Below are positions 7,141-14,077 of a DNA stretch of 14,544 bases, piece after piece. Numbering within the stretch: position 1 is the stretch's first letter; every line of letters begins with the position of its first letter. Made by a program: the position numbers and the translations under genes. Origin of the DNA: Desulfobacterales bacterium (GTDB taxonomy: Bacteria; Desulfobacterota; Desulfobacteria; Desulfobacterales; C00003060); the NCBI GenBank assembly GCA_030668505.1, contig DAOUTV010000017.1, forward strand, positions 1 to 14,544, written 5' to 3'. The notes below the pieces were generated by a model. The model did not search any database and was not told the origin of the DNA. It saw nothing but the letters and a program-made list of their open reading frames with translations.

Positions 7141-8505
7141 TTAGAAGTACTCCAGCTTGACCATGAGGGCCTTCTCAACATGGGGGATGTCTTGGCGGGT
7201 AGCAAAAATGATGATCCGATCCTGAGGCACGATGACGCTGTCGCCTGTCGGGATTATTACCTCGTCTCCGCGAATAATAGACACAACCAGAGCGCCCTTG
7301 GGAAATGGAATTTGTTGGAGAGGTTTCCCCACAATATCAGAGGTTTCCAGTGCAACAGCCTCAAGGGCTTCCGCCTCTTCCCCCTTGAGCGCCATGGCAG
7401 ACAAAACTTTGCCCCGTCGAACGTATTGCAGGATGCTATTGATTGCAGCAAGTCTCGGGCTAACGATGTGTTCAAGTCCGATGGCAGAAACCAAAGGAAA
7501 GTAACTAAACTTACTAATACGGGTTACGGTCTTTTGCGCGCCTATCCTTTTGGCAAGAAGGGACGTGAGGATGTTGGTTTCCTCGTCTCCAGTCAGCGTT
7601 GCCACCACATCCATATCCTGTATGTTTTCTTCCTGGAGGAGTCTCTGGTCGGAGCCATCTCCTTGTAGGACAACGACTTTATCGAGGTGTTCTGCCAACT
7701 CCCGGCAGCGATCCGGGTCTTTTTCAATCAACTTGGTATGTATGGACATCCCTTCAAGGGCCTTGGCTAACCTGAGGCCTAGATTGCCGCCTCCCACAAG
7801 GAGGACACGGTCCAAGGGTTCAGCCCGCTTTCCAAAGATTTTTAAAGCACCTTTAAGTTCATTTATTTCTGAAACAAAGTAGATCAGGTCCCCTTCCAGG
7901 ATTTTGTCGTCCCCGGAGGGGATAATGAGTTTTTCATTTCTACTAATGGCTGCCACAAGGATTTTTTTGTTGCCCGTCTTCTTTTTTAGATCAACCAGCT
8001 TGGTCCCCGTGAAGGAGCAATCTGCATCCAGGCGCACCCCGATGACCTTGATGCGGCCGTCGGCAAATTCACCCACATCCACCGCACCAGGGACTTGCAG
8101 CAGCCTCACAACCGTCTTGACCGCCTCGACCTCAGGATTAATCATTACTTCAATGCGATAGGGATCCTGTGTCAAAGCATCCTGATACATAAGATATTCT
8201 TCACCTCTTATGCGGGCCAGCTTGACGGTTGTGGGGGAAAGGATGCCGGCAAAAAGCGAGGCCACCAGGTTGGCCTCGTCGCTGTCGGTGACAGCCAGCA
8301 AAATATCGGCCTCTTTTATACCCGCTTGTTCAAGGATAGCGGGGTTACTTCCGCAGCCCTCGATGGCCTGGACATCCAAATTTTCAAGAACACGGCGCAA
8401 AGCGTCCGCATTCTTCTCAATAACGACTACATCCTTGTTTTCCAGGGAGAGGCGGCTGGCAATGTGGAAACCAACCTCGCCTGCGCCGACAATAATAATC
8501 TTCAA
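7141..8505 (-). CDS. trkA: Trk system potassium uptake regulatory protein TrkA
   Basis: Cytoplasmic NAD(H)/nucleotide-binding gating ring of the Trk potassium transporter, with duplicated RCK units. I chose the TTG start at 8505, giving 454 aa beginning (M)KIIIVGAGEVG. A TAGGAG site at 8519-8514 sits 8 nt upstream, and TrkA proteins normally begin right at this Rossmann strand. The ATG at 8547 would add 14 residues and lies upstream of the likely transcription start. Domains: RCK-N 1 with GAGEVG (7-12) and acidic E30 at the end of the second strand; TrkA-C 1 at about 140-215; RCK-N 2 with GGGNLG (238-243) and E261; TrkA-C 2 at about 370-452. It is the first gene of a trkA-trkH operon. Confidence 0.95.
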   Translation of the reverse strand: MKIIIVGAGEVGFHIASRLSLENKDVVVIEKNADALRRVLENLDVQAIEGCGSNPAILEQAGIKEADILLAVTDSDEANLVASLFAGILSPTTVKLARIRGEEYLMYQDALTQDPYRIEVMINPEVEAVKTVVRLLQVPGAVDVGEFADGRIKVIGVRLDADCSFTGTKLVDLKKKTGNKKILVAAISRNEKLIIPSGDDKILEGDLIYFVSEINELKGALKIFGKRAEPLDRVLLVGGGNLGLRLAKALEGMSIHTKLIEKDPDRCRELAEHLDKVVVLQGDGSDQRLLQEENIQDMDVVATLTGDEETNILTSLLAKRIGAQKTVTRISKFSYFPLVSAIGLEHIVSPRLAAINSILQYVRRGKVLSAMALKGEEAEALEAVALETSDIVGKPLQQIPFPKGALVVSIIRGDEVIIPTGDSVIVPQDRIIIFATRQDIPHVEKALMVKLEYF

Positions 8506-8543
8506 TGAAATCGCTCCTACAACACTTTCTATTATCCGTTCGT

Positions 8544-8572
8544 CCAATACAACACAACAAACACCCTGTCAA
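8544..8572 (-). promoter_or_regulatory. Candidate trkA promoter
   Basis: On the minus strand TTGACA (8572-8567), a perfect -35, is followed after 17 nt by TATTGG (8549-8544). Transcription would begin near 8537, leaving about 31 nt before the TTG start at 8505. This agrees with TTG, rather than the ATG at 8547, being the real start codon. The -10 match is only partial. Confidence 0.5.
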
Positions 8573-8730
8573 CGATGAGCATGGATGGGCACTTTTTCAA
8601 CCAGGCATGACCGGTGTCACTATAGGAGACCTCCGGCATTAGCGTACAGCAGGTAGCCTGAAGTTTGCAGGTCGTGCTCAGAATCATCTCATACAGCTGT
8701 TACAATGGGCCAAATAGTTGTTGTGCCTTT

Positions 8731-8908
8731 TAGCCCTACAACGACACTTACCGTTGACACCAAATTCTGGATTCTGTCATGCCGGACTTGATCCGGCATC
8801 CAGAAGTCGAGCTATGACCATGAACTAAAATAGCCATATTCCAGATCATTCTGACTGGATTCCGGCTTTCGCCGGAATGACGGAGTGGTAAACGTCGTTT
8901 TAGGGTTA
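8731..8908. mobile_element. MITE-like element with nested hairpins
   Basis: The outer ends 8731-8752 and 8887-8908 are 22-bp inverted repeats matching at 18 positions; shared core, read inward on the right end, GGTAA..GTCGTT.TAGGG.TA. Just inside are two palindromes related to each other by inversion: ATGCCGG/CCGGCAT (8779-8785 and 8793-8799) and ATTCCGGC/GCCGGAAT (8859-8866 and 8871-8878). Each is flanked by GTCAT on its outer side and ATCCAG on its inner side. The second has the ATTCC...GGAAT form of dRS3-like repeats common in many proteobacteria. There is no coding content and no clear target duplication beyond a possible TA. The element lies between trkA and rmuC without disrupting either. 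Confidence 0.65.
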
Positions 8909-8946
8909 GATATTCCTTAGAATATGGCACTTGACCGTTGGTGGTA

Positions 8947-10509
8947 TCACTCAGTGTCGGTTGTCTGTTGGGATTCATGCTCGTTCGGTTCGGGGAGGCT
9001 GATCTGGCGGGTTGTCTTCTCCACAGGACTGAGGTACGTGATTTCTGCTCCGCCTCTTTTTGCAATCCCCAGCCCACTGAATTTTCTTGCAGAGGCCAAT
9101 ACCCTACGCTCAAAAGAGCCGATGACTTGATTATACGTAGATACACATTTTTCAATGTTTCGGCCAAGCCTTTCGAGGTGTTCTGCCATGGTGTTGGTTC
9201 TCTCGTATAATTCTTTGCCCAGGAGGCTTATGGCCTCGGCGTTTTTTGCCATTGTTTCCTGTCGCCACCCAAAGGCCACAGCCTTGAGAAGGGATATGAG
9301 GGTTGTTGGTGTAGCCAATATGACACCCTTGCTCACACCTTCCTCAATCAGTCCGGGCTTGTATTCAAGGGCGGAGCTAAAGAAATTTTCCCCAGGTATA
9401 AATAGCACAACAAATTCAGGGGTCGGCTGGAATTGTTCCCAGTAAGTCTTTTGCGAGAGCTTATTCATATGGACCTGGATTTGTTTGGAATGAAGGATTA
9501 ATTTGCTCACCCTTTCTTCTTCTGTTTGAGCTTCCAGAGCTTCTAGATAGGCAAGGAGCGGCACCTTGGAATCGACTACGATCTGTTTCTCATTGGGAAG
9601 TCTTACAATCATGTCGGGCCGCAAACGACCTCGCTCGGTATCTTTCGTTTCTTGTTCAAAAAAATCACAATATCTTAACATGCCGGCCAGTTCAGCAACC
9701 CTTCTAAGGGTAATTTCCCCCCACCTTCCCCGCACCTGAGGCGTTCTGAGCGCCTTGACCAGGTTAGCGGTCTCCTGCTGGAGGAGCTGTTGCGTAGTCA
9801 TGAGTGACTGGACTTGCTGCGACAGGCCGCCGTAAGCCTTTTCTCTCATCCTTTCCATTTGCTGGACCTGGCTGTCATATTTTTCCAAAGATTCTTTGAT
9901 GGGTCCGACGATCTGTTTCACCTCTTTTTGACGCATCTCCAAATCCCTTTTGGCTCCTTCCTGGTATTTGCCAAGTGTCGCCTTGGCCAACTCAAGAAAG
10001 GATTCGTGACTATTTCTTAATGCCGTGGCTGAGATGGCCTGAAAGGTGTCGGTGAGTTCTTCTTTGGCCTTTTCAAGCAATTGCAGCTTTTCTTCGGTTG
10101 CCACCCTTTCTTTTTCTATGATGGTTGCCAGTTCTGCCTGTTTTTCTTTAAGTTCCGTGATGGTTTCAGTCAGGTGTTTCACTTCGCTTGTCTTTTCTTC
10201 AAGGGTCTGTTGCACCTGATTCATCTGTTCCAGTTTCGCTTTTGCGGCAGAGCGTTCCTCAGAGATCTTCAGTATGCTCGCATCGGCCCGACTCAATTCT
10301 CCTTGCAAATCGGCGGTCCTGGTATTTCTGTCTTGAAGCTCTTTTTCTTTACCTTGGATGACTTCTTGCAACCTCGCAATCTCAGTCTGGCTTTGGGAAA
10401 GGGCACTTGACAACCGTGCACTGATCTTCGATTTTGCGACCAGCCAGGCCATGACACCACCCAGGGTGCAGCCAAGGAAAAAAGTGAGGATGTAAATAAG
10501 AGATTCCAT
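8947..10509 (-). CDS. rmuC: DNA recombination protein RmuC
   Basis: RmuC-family protein (DUF195), a membrane-anchored coiled-coil protein with a predicted PD-(D/E)XK nuclease-like domain. In E. coli it limits inversions between short inverted repeats. I chose ATG 10509 (520 aa, MESLIYILTFF) because AGGA lies 6 nt upstream. The longer TTG start at 10554 falls inside the upstream repeat. Visible features: N-terminal membrane segment at about 2-25; long heptad-rich coiled coil at about 35-240; conserved block RGRWGE (260-265); LRPD (296-299) and VVDSK (311-315), the probable nuclease core; then FIPGENFF and LATPTTLI. The hydrophilic tail after about 485 is not conserved in appearance. No strong intrinsic terminator follows; the transcript would read into the inverted-repeat element at 8731-8908. 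Confidence 0.94.
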   Translation of the reverse strand: MESLIYILTFFLGCTLGGVMAWLVAKSKISARLSSALSQSQTEIARLQEVIQGKEKELQDRNTRTADLQGELSRADASILKISEERSAAKAKLEQMNQVQQTLEEKTSEVKHLTETITELKEKQAELATIIEKERVATEEKLQLLEKAKEELTDTFQAISATALRNSHESFLELAKATLGKYQEGAKRDLEMRQKEVKQIVGPIKESLEKYDSQVQQMERMREKAYGGLSQQVQSLMTTQQLLQQETANLVKALRTPQVRGRWGEITLRRVAELAGMLRYCDFFEQETKDTERGRLRPDMIVRLPNEKQIVVDSKVPLLAYLEALEAQTEEERVSKLILHSKQIQVHMNKLSQKTYWEQFQPTPEFVVLFIPGENFFSSALEYKPGLIEEGVSKGVILATPTTLISLLKAVAFGWRQETMAKNAEAISLLGKELYERTNTMAEHLERLGRNIEKCVSTYNQVIGSFERRVLASARKFSGLGIAKRGGAEITYLSPVEKTTRQISLPEPNEHESQQTTDTE

Positions 10510-10547
10510 CGAGAGTCCTGTGAGAGCTTTGCAAAAAATCCTGTCGA

Positions 10548-10632
10548 AGCTCAAAGCTCAAGGCTGAAAGCTCAAAGGTAAAAGAAAAAAACAAAAGAAG
10601 ATTTCTGCTCTTTCAGCTTTCAGCTTTGAGCT
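10548..10632. repeat. Heptamer inverted repeat between the DRTGG gene and rmuC
   Basis: Left arm 10548-10569 and right arm 10611-10632 are complementary at 20 of 22 positions; both are made of degenerate AGCTCAA/AGCTGAA heptamers, and the left heptamers continue to 10576. The loop is A-rich. The right arm covers two bases of the stop codon of the upstream DRTGG gene (10633-10631), so the hairpin starts at the very end of that reading frame. It belongs to the same family as the repeat at 11747-11840. Confidence 0.8.
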
Positions 10633-11698
10633 ATACACTGATACCAAGGGCTTCATACAATCTTTCAAAATTCACCTGTTCCTCTATCAGGCGAATGCCG
10701 CAATAAACCTTTTCTTTTTCCTTGATGCGAAGCTTGCGCGAGAGATCATCTATCTTCTTTGCCACCGAATAAGTATCGCCCCGGACAACAACAATCGGTA
10801 TACCTCTCATTTCAGCTCTGGAGACTACGATTTCATTCGGATAGAGATTGCCGGTCAGGATGAGGCATTGGGTCGCGGCTTCAATAGCGGCAAGGTGGAT
10901 ATCGGCCCGGTCGCCCCCCACGATCACGGCATTGTTTCTTGCCTTTCTGATATACTCGAGGGCACGGTCCACCTGCATTCCGCCGATCAAAAAGTGCTCG
11001 ATCAACCCATCCAGTCTATTTCGGCAGCAGAGCACATCTCCGGCAAGGACCTCCACTATATCTGCAATCATCACTGAGCCTAGTACAGCATCGTAGGGAA
11101 GGATGCCAAAGACGGGGATGCCTTTTTGTTCCAGGAACGGGACAATCAAGTCCTGGAGTTTTTCAGCATAACCTGCGTGCACTCTGTTTACGATCACTCC
11201 CAGTAGGCGTTCTCCTAAACGCTCATGGGTATCCAAAACCCCATCCAGATAAAGTTGTTTCTCGTAGTGATCCATCAGAAGGACACGGGCACGGAGTTTT
11301 TCGATCAGGTCATATGCTGATATATTAAGGAATTTGCCTGACTCAAGTTTGCCTGTCCCCCCAATGAGCATCACATCTTTTCCTTTCGACACTTGTTCAA
11401 AGGCATATAGAACCTTTTTATCAAGTGCCGCGGTTTCTCCCCGACAGCATTCGACCATCAGGTCGTGCGTTATAACTACCGGGCAGATGGCTTCTATTGG
11501 ATCTTTCAACATGAGTACCCTGTAGATGAACCACGCGTCTTTGTCGGTCAGCACGCCTTCCACCTTAATAGGAAACCGGCCAAAGGGCTTAAAATATCCC
11601 ACCTTGAGCCCGTCTTTAAGGAATCGTTGACCGAGCCCCATGATTGCAAGGTTCTTACCTGAATATGCCGGCGTGGATCCTACATATAGAGAAACCAT
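10631..11698 (-). CDS. BioD-like P-loop / DRTGG-domain protein (phosphotransacetylase N-terminal-like)
   Basis: 355-aa protein resembling the non-catalytic N-terminal half of long phosphotransacetylases: a dethiobiotin-synthetase-like P-loop NTPase domain followed by a DRTGG domain. The P-loop is GSTPAYSGKN (7-16). A second strand, VMLIGGTGKLESG (109-121), matches the BioD/CobQ fold, and GVIVNRV (167-173) a third. The DRTGG-type domain spans about 207-320 and includes VIVGGDRADI (258-267) and ILTGNLYPN (280-288). The C-terminal phosphate acetyl/butyryltransferase domain is absent. A purine-rich GAGGGGG precedes ATG 11698. It lies just downstream of an ADP-forming acyl-CoA synthetase, so a regulatory or sensing role in acyl-CoA/acetyl-phosphate metabolism is plausible but is inference. 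Cobyrinic-acid-synthase-like is an alternative label for the first domain. Confidence 0.85.
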   Translation of the reverse strand: MVSLYVGSTPAYSGKNLAIMGLGQRFLKDGLKVGYFKPFGRFPIKVEGVLTDKDAWFIYRVLMLKDPIEAICPVVITHDLMVECCRGETAALDKKVLYAFEQVSKGKDVMLIGGTGKLESGKFLNISAYDLIEKLRARVLLMDHYEKQLYLDGVLDTHERLGERLLGVIVNRVHAGYAEKLQDLIVPFLEQKGIPVFGILPYDAVLGSVMIADIVEVLAGDVLCCRNRLDGLIEHFLIGGMQVDRALEYIRKARNNAVIVGGDRADIHLAAIEAATQCLILTGNLYPNEIVVSRAEMRGIPIVVVRGDTYSVAKKIDDLSRKLRIKEKEKVYCGIRLIEEQVNFERLYEALGISV

Positions 11699-11729
11699 TT
11701 TCTTTTGCCCCCTCAGTGAAAGTGCCTAA

Positions 11730-11744
11730 CCCGGACAAGCCGGG
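11730..11744. other. Small GC-rich hairpin upstream of the DRTGG gene
   Basis: CCCGG (11730-11734) and CCGGG (11740-11744) around ACAAG form a perfect 5-bp stem in the spacer, between the DRTGG gene start and the heptamer repeat block. It could extend the folded structure of the acyl-CoA synthetase-DRTGG intercistronic mRNA. Confidence 0.45.
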
Positions 11745-11746
11745 CA

Positions 11747-11840
11747 AGCTGAAAGCTCAAGGCTGAAAGCTCAAAGCAAGAAATAGATCTTAGACTCTTA
11801 GCTTATCTTCCTTTCAGCTTTCAGCTTTGAGCTTTCAGCT
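11747..11840. repeat. Heptamer inverted repeat between the acyl-CoA synthetase and DRTGG genes
   Basis: Left arm 11747-11776 reads as four heptamers (AGCTGAA, AGCTCAA, GGCTGAA, AGCTCAA) plus AG. Right arm 11811-11840 is its reverse complement at 28 of 30 positions. The 34-nt loop is AT-rich. The transcript would fold into a very stable 30-bp stem just past the acyl-CoA synthetase stop codon. Same repeat family as 10548-10632. Confidence 0.85.
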
Positions 11841-11853
11841 CCTACATTTCAGC

Positions 11854-13947
11854 TCACTCCTGTATGGTAATCCTGGTGTCCACGGCCACTGCCCCCAGAC
11901 CTTCGGGCCGCACCAGGAGTGGATTAATGTCTGCTTCGATGATTTCAGGAAAATCGGTGGCCATTTGTGACAGCCGCAGCAGAGCATCCCGGATTGCATC
12001 GATATCAGCAGGGGGTTCACCACGTACCCCGCGCAGCAAAGGGAAAGAGCGGATGTCGCGAATCATTGCATCGGCGCTTTCTACACTCAATGGGGCTATA
12101 CGAAAGGCCACGTCTTTTAAGACCTCAACATAGATTCCCCCAAGGCCGAACATAATCATAGGGCCAAACTGCATGTCACGGGTAATTCCCAGGATGACTT
12201 CTTTGCCCTGGGGTACCATTTCTTGAACCATCACACCCAGGATACGTGCCTCTGGTTGCCGCAGTTGAATGTTTGAGGTGATATCAAAAAAGGCCTCTTC
12301 CACCATGGCCTCGTTTTCAATTCCCACTCGAACGCCCCCCATATCGCTCTTGTGTAGAACATCGGGCGAGGCAATCTTCATGACCACCGGATACCCGATC
12401 TCTGAAGCCGCTCTTACGGCTCCCTTGGTGGTTTTGGCAATGCGACTCTCGGGTAGTCTGAATTGATAAGCCTTGAGGATCTCGCGCGCTTCATTTTCGA
12501 TCAAGTCGTGCCGGTGCTGCTTGACAACTGAAGCAAAGATCTCGCGTACCCTGATAGTGTCTGCCTTAAAGTGCCGATATTGTCTTTCGGGCTTTTCCCG
12601 CCAACGGCGATAGGAAAGCATCGCATCTAGGGCTGTTATCGCATCTTCGGGATAGTCATAGGAGGGTATGGCATGGTCCTGAAGAATTTTTCGAGCACCC
12701 CTTACTCCCCTTTCTCCCATGAACACTGTGATAATGGGTTTGTCGGCATCTTTGGCCAAGCTTACAATCCCACGGGCAACAGCCTCTGCGTCTACTGCTG
12801 CCGTTGGCGTCAAAAGTATCAGAACAGTGTGTATAAAGTCGTCTTTCAGGACGACCTCCAGAGTTTTTTGATACCTTTCATGTGAGGCGTCACCAATAAT
12901 GTCAATGGGATTGTATACAGAAGCAGAAGGAGGTAGAAACTCCCGGAGGCGGTCTGCGGTCTCTTTCCGGGTGGGAACGAGATGAAGCGAGCTCCGGTCG
13001 CAGGCGTCAGCTGCTAGGATGCCCGGCCCCCCTGAATTGGTAATGATGGCAAGGCTCGGGCCTCTGGGCAGGGGTTGACTGGCAAAGGCCATGGCGTATA
13101 CAAATAGAGACTGCATCGATTCGGCACGTATGATGCCGGACTGCTTGAAAGCAGCGCGGTAGGCATGGTCAGAGCCTGCCAGAGCGCCGGTGTGAGAAGA
13201 AGCTGCCTTGGCTCCTGCGCTGGTTGTGCCTGACTTAATGATAATAATTGGTTTTGTTTTGGAGACCTGGCGAGCCGCCTTCATAAAGCGCGGCCCGTCC
13301 TCAATGCTTTCCAAATACCCTAGAATCACCCGTGTATTTTCATCCCGTCCCATGGAAAGCATGATCTCGGTTTCCGAGATGTCCATCTTGTTGCCCAAGC
13401 TTATAAACCTTGAAAAGCCAACATTTTCTCCCAGGGCCCAGTCCAGGATTGCTACACACATGGCCCCGGATTGCGAAAAAAAACCGATGTGGCCCGCAAG
13501 GGGCATACCGGCCGCAAAAGAGGCATTCAGGGTGCTTGCCGTATCAATAATCCCTAAGCAATTGGGACCGACGACCCGTATGCCAAGTTCCCTGGACCGC
13601 GTGACCAGTTCCTGTTCCAGGCGCGCTCCTTGTGGCCCGGTCTCTTTGAAGCCCGCCGTAATGATAACAACCGAATCGACCTTCTTCTTGCCGCACTGCT
13701 CCAAAACATCCATAACCTTTCCAGCAGGCACTGCAACGACCGCAACATCTATCTTTGAAGGGACTGAAGCGAGGTCCGGATATGCCTGATATCCAAGGAT
13801 CTCTTTAGCAGTGGGGTTTATTGGGTAGACGTCACCACCATAACCGTACCGGACTATATTGTTCAGGATGTCATAGCCAATTTTGGCCGGGTTTTGCGAG
13901 GCCCCGACTACAGCCACAGAGGATGGGTTAAAGAAGTGTTGTAACAT
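11854..13947 (-). CDS. Acetate/acyl-CoA ligase (ADP-forming), fused alpha-beta subunits
   Basis: Acyl-CoA synthetase of the NDP-forming (Acd/Acs) family: acyl-CoA + ADP + Pi to carboxylic acid + CoA + ATP, or the reverse. The 697-aa chain carries both subunit regions. An N-terminal CoA-binding Rossmann domain runs about 1-130, with VAVVGAS (11-17) and VVGPNCLG (125-132). Succinyl-CoA-ligase-like domains run about 150-450, with SQSGAM (158-163) and the phosphorylated-His motif SSHTGALAGSD (250-260, H252). A C-terminal ATP-grasp domain runs about 470-697, with HKSDMGGV (532-539), FGLGG (600-604) and EADINPLLV (671-679). ATG 13947 fits family starts, but no good Shine-Dalgarno sequence precedes it. 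Substrate (acetate, propionate, aryl acids) cannot be read from the sequence. A BioD/DRTGG gene follows in the same direction. Confidence 0.94.
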   Translation of the reverse strand: MLQHFFNPSSVAVVGASQNPAKIGYDILNNIVRYGYGGDVYPINPTAKEILGYQAYPDLASVPSKIDVAVVAVPAGKVMDVLEQCGKKKVDSVVIITAGFKETGPQGARLEQELVTRSRELGIRVVGPNCLGIIDTASTLNASFAAGMPLAGHIGFFSQSGAMCVAILDWALGENVGFSRFISLGNKMDISETEIMLSMGRDENTRVILGYLESIEDGPRFMKAARQVSKTKPIIIIKSGTTSAGAKAASSHTGALAGSDHAYRAAFKQSGIIRAESMQSLFVYAMAFASQPLPRGPSLAIITNSGGPGILAADACDRSSLHLVPTRKETADRLREFLPPSASVYNPIDIIGDASHERYQKTLEVVLKDDFIHTVLILLTPTAAVDAEAVARGIVSLAKDADKPIITVFMGERGVRGARKILQDHAIPSYDYPEDAITALDAMLSYRRWREKPERQYRHFKADTIRVREIFASVVKQHRHDLIENEAREILKAYQFRLPESRIAKTTKGAVRAASEIGYPVVMKIASPDVLHKSDMGGVRVGIENEAMVEEAFFDITSNIQLRQPEARILGVMVQEMVPQGKEVILGITRDMQFGPMIMFGLGGIYVEVLKDVAFRIAPLSVESADAMIRDIRSFPLLRGVRGEPPADIDAIRDALLRLSQMATDFPEIIEADINPLLVRPEGLGAVAVDTRITIQE

Positions 13948-13967
13948 CGGGTTCTGTATTACCTAAG

Positions 13968-13988
13968 TTTTGTAAAGACGTTACAAAA
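13968..13988. promoter_or_regulatory. Candidate operator dyad upstream of the acyl-CoA synthetase
   Basis: Perfect 8-bp inverted repeat TTTTGTAA (13968-13975) and TTACAAAA (13981-13988) with a 5-nt spacer. It falls at about +5 to +26 relative to the start site implied by the promoter at 14000-14027, a usual position for a repressor site. The 17-bp core TTGTAA-N5-TTACAA is one base shorter than the Rex or CRP/FNR spacing, so the regulator is not identified. Confidence 0.5.
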
Positions 13989-13999
13989 GAATAGCTTTG

Positions 14000-14027
14000 T
14001 TTATAGCACGTTCTTGTTCCAGGGCAA
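14000..14027 (-). promoter_or_regulatory. Candidate promoter of the acyl-CoA synthetase operon
   Basis: On the minus strand TTGCCC (14027-14022), 16-nt spacer, TATAAA (14005-14000). Transcription would begin near 13993, about 46 nt before ATG 13947. The -10 matches consensus at five of six bases; the -35 is weak. Confidence 0.45.
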
Positions 14028-14040
14028 CCCCAATTTTCCC

Positions 14041-14069
14041 TTGACCCTACCGCCTCTATTTCCTATAAG
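14041..14069 (+). promoter_or_regulatory. Candidate promoter of the radical SAM gene
   Basis: TTGACC (14041-14046), 17-nt spacer, TATAAG (14064-14069): five of six matches in each box. Transcription would begin near 14076, only about 2 nt before the GTG start at 14078. It is back-to-back with the acyl-CoA synthetase promoter, the two -35 boxes being 13 bp apart. Confidence 0.55.
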
Positions 14070-14077
14070 TTGGCGCA

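Larger units (their letters stand above)
8506..8946. other. Gene-free region between trkA and rmuC (441 bp)
   Basis: Contains the trkA promoter, about 150 bp with nothing recognisable (8580-8730), the inverted-repeat element at 8731-8908, and a small perfect inverted repeat ATATTC/GAATAT at 8910-8925 near the rmuC stop. The minus-strand ORF over 8748-9167 is translation of the repeat element and is not a gene. Confidence 0.7.

Noticed and set aside
6940..7668. 242-codon plus-strand ORF across the trkH-trkA junction
   Set aside because: It is antisense to two clear genes with abutting ends, and its composition is that of a reverse-frame shadow.
8776..8882. CRISPR-like impression from repeated GTCAT-ATCCAG hairpins
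   Set aside because: Only two copies, in inverted orientation and differing in sequence, with no regular spacer series; this fits nested inverted repeats instead.
8748..9167. Minus-strand ORF of 139 codons over the trkA-rmuC spacer and the end of rmuC
   Set aside because: It overlaps rmuC in another frame, and its middle (RHSGESRNP, GCRIKSGMT) is the translation typical of dispersed hairpin repeats, not of a protein.
13968..13988. Rex or FNR binding site
   Set aside because: The half-sites look similar, but the core spacing is 17 bp, not the usual 18 (Rex TTGTTAA-N4-TTAACAA; CRP/FNR N6 spacing), so I list it only as an unassigned dyad.
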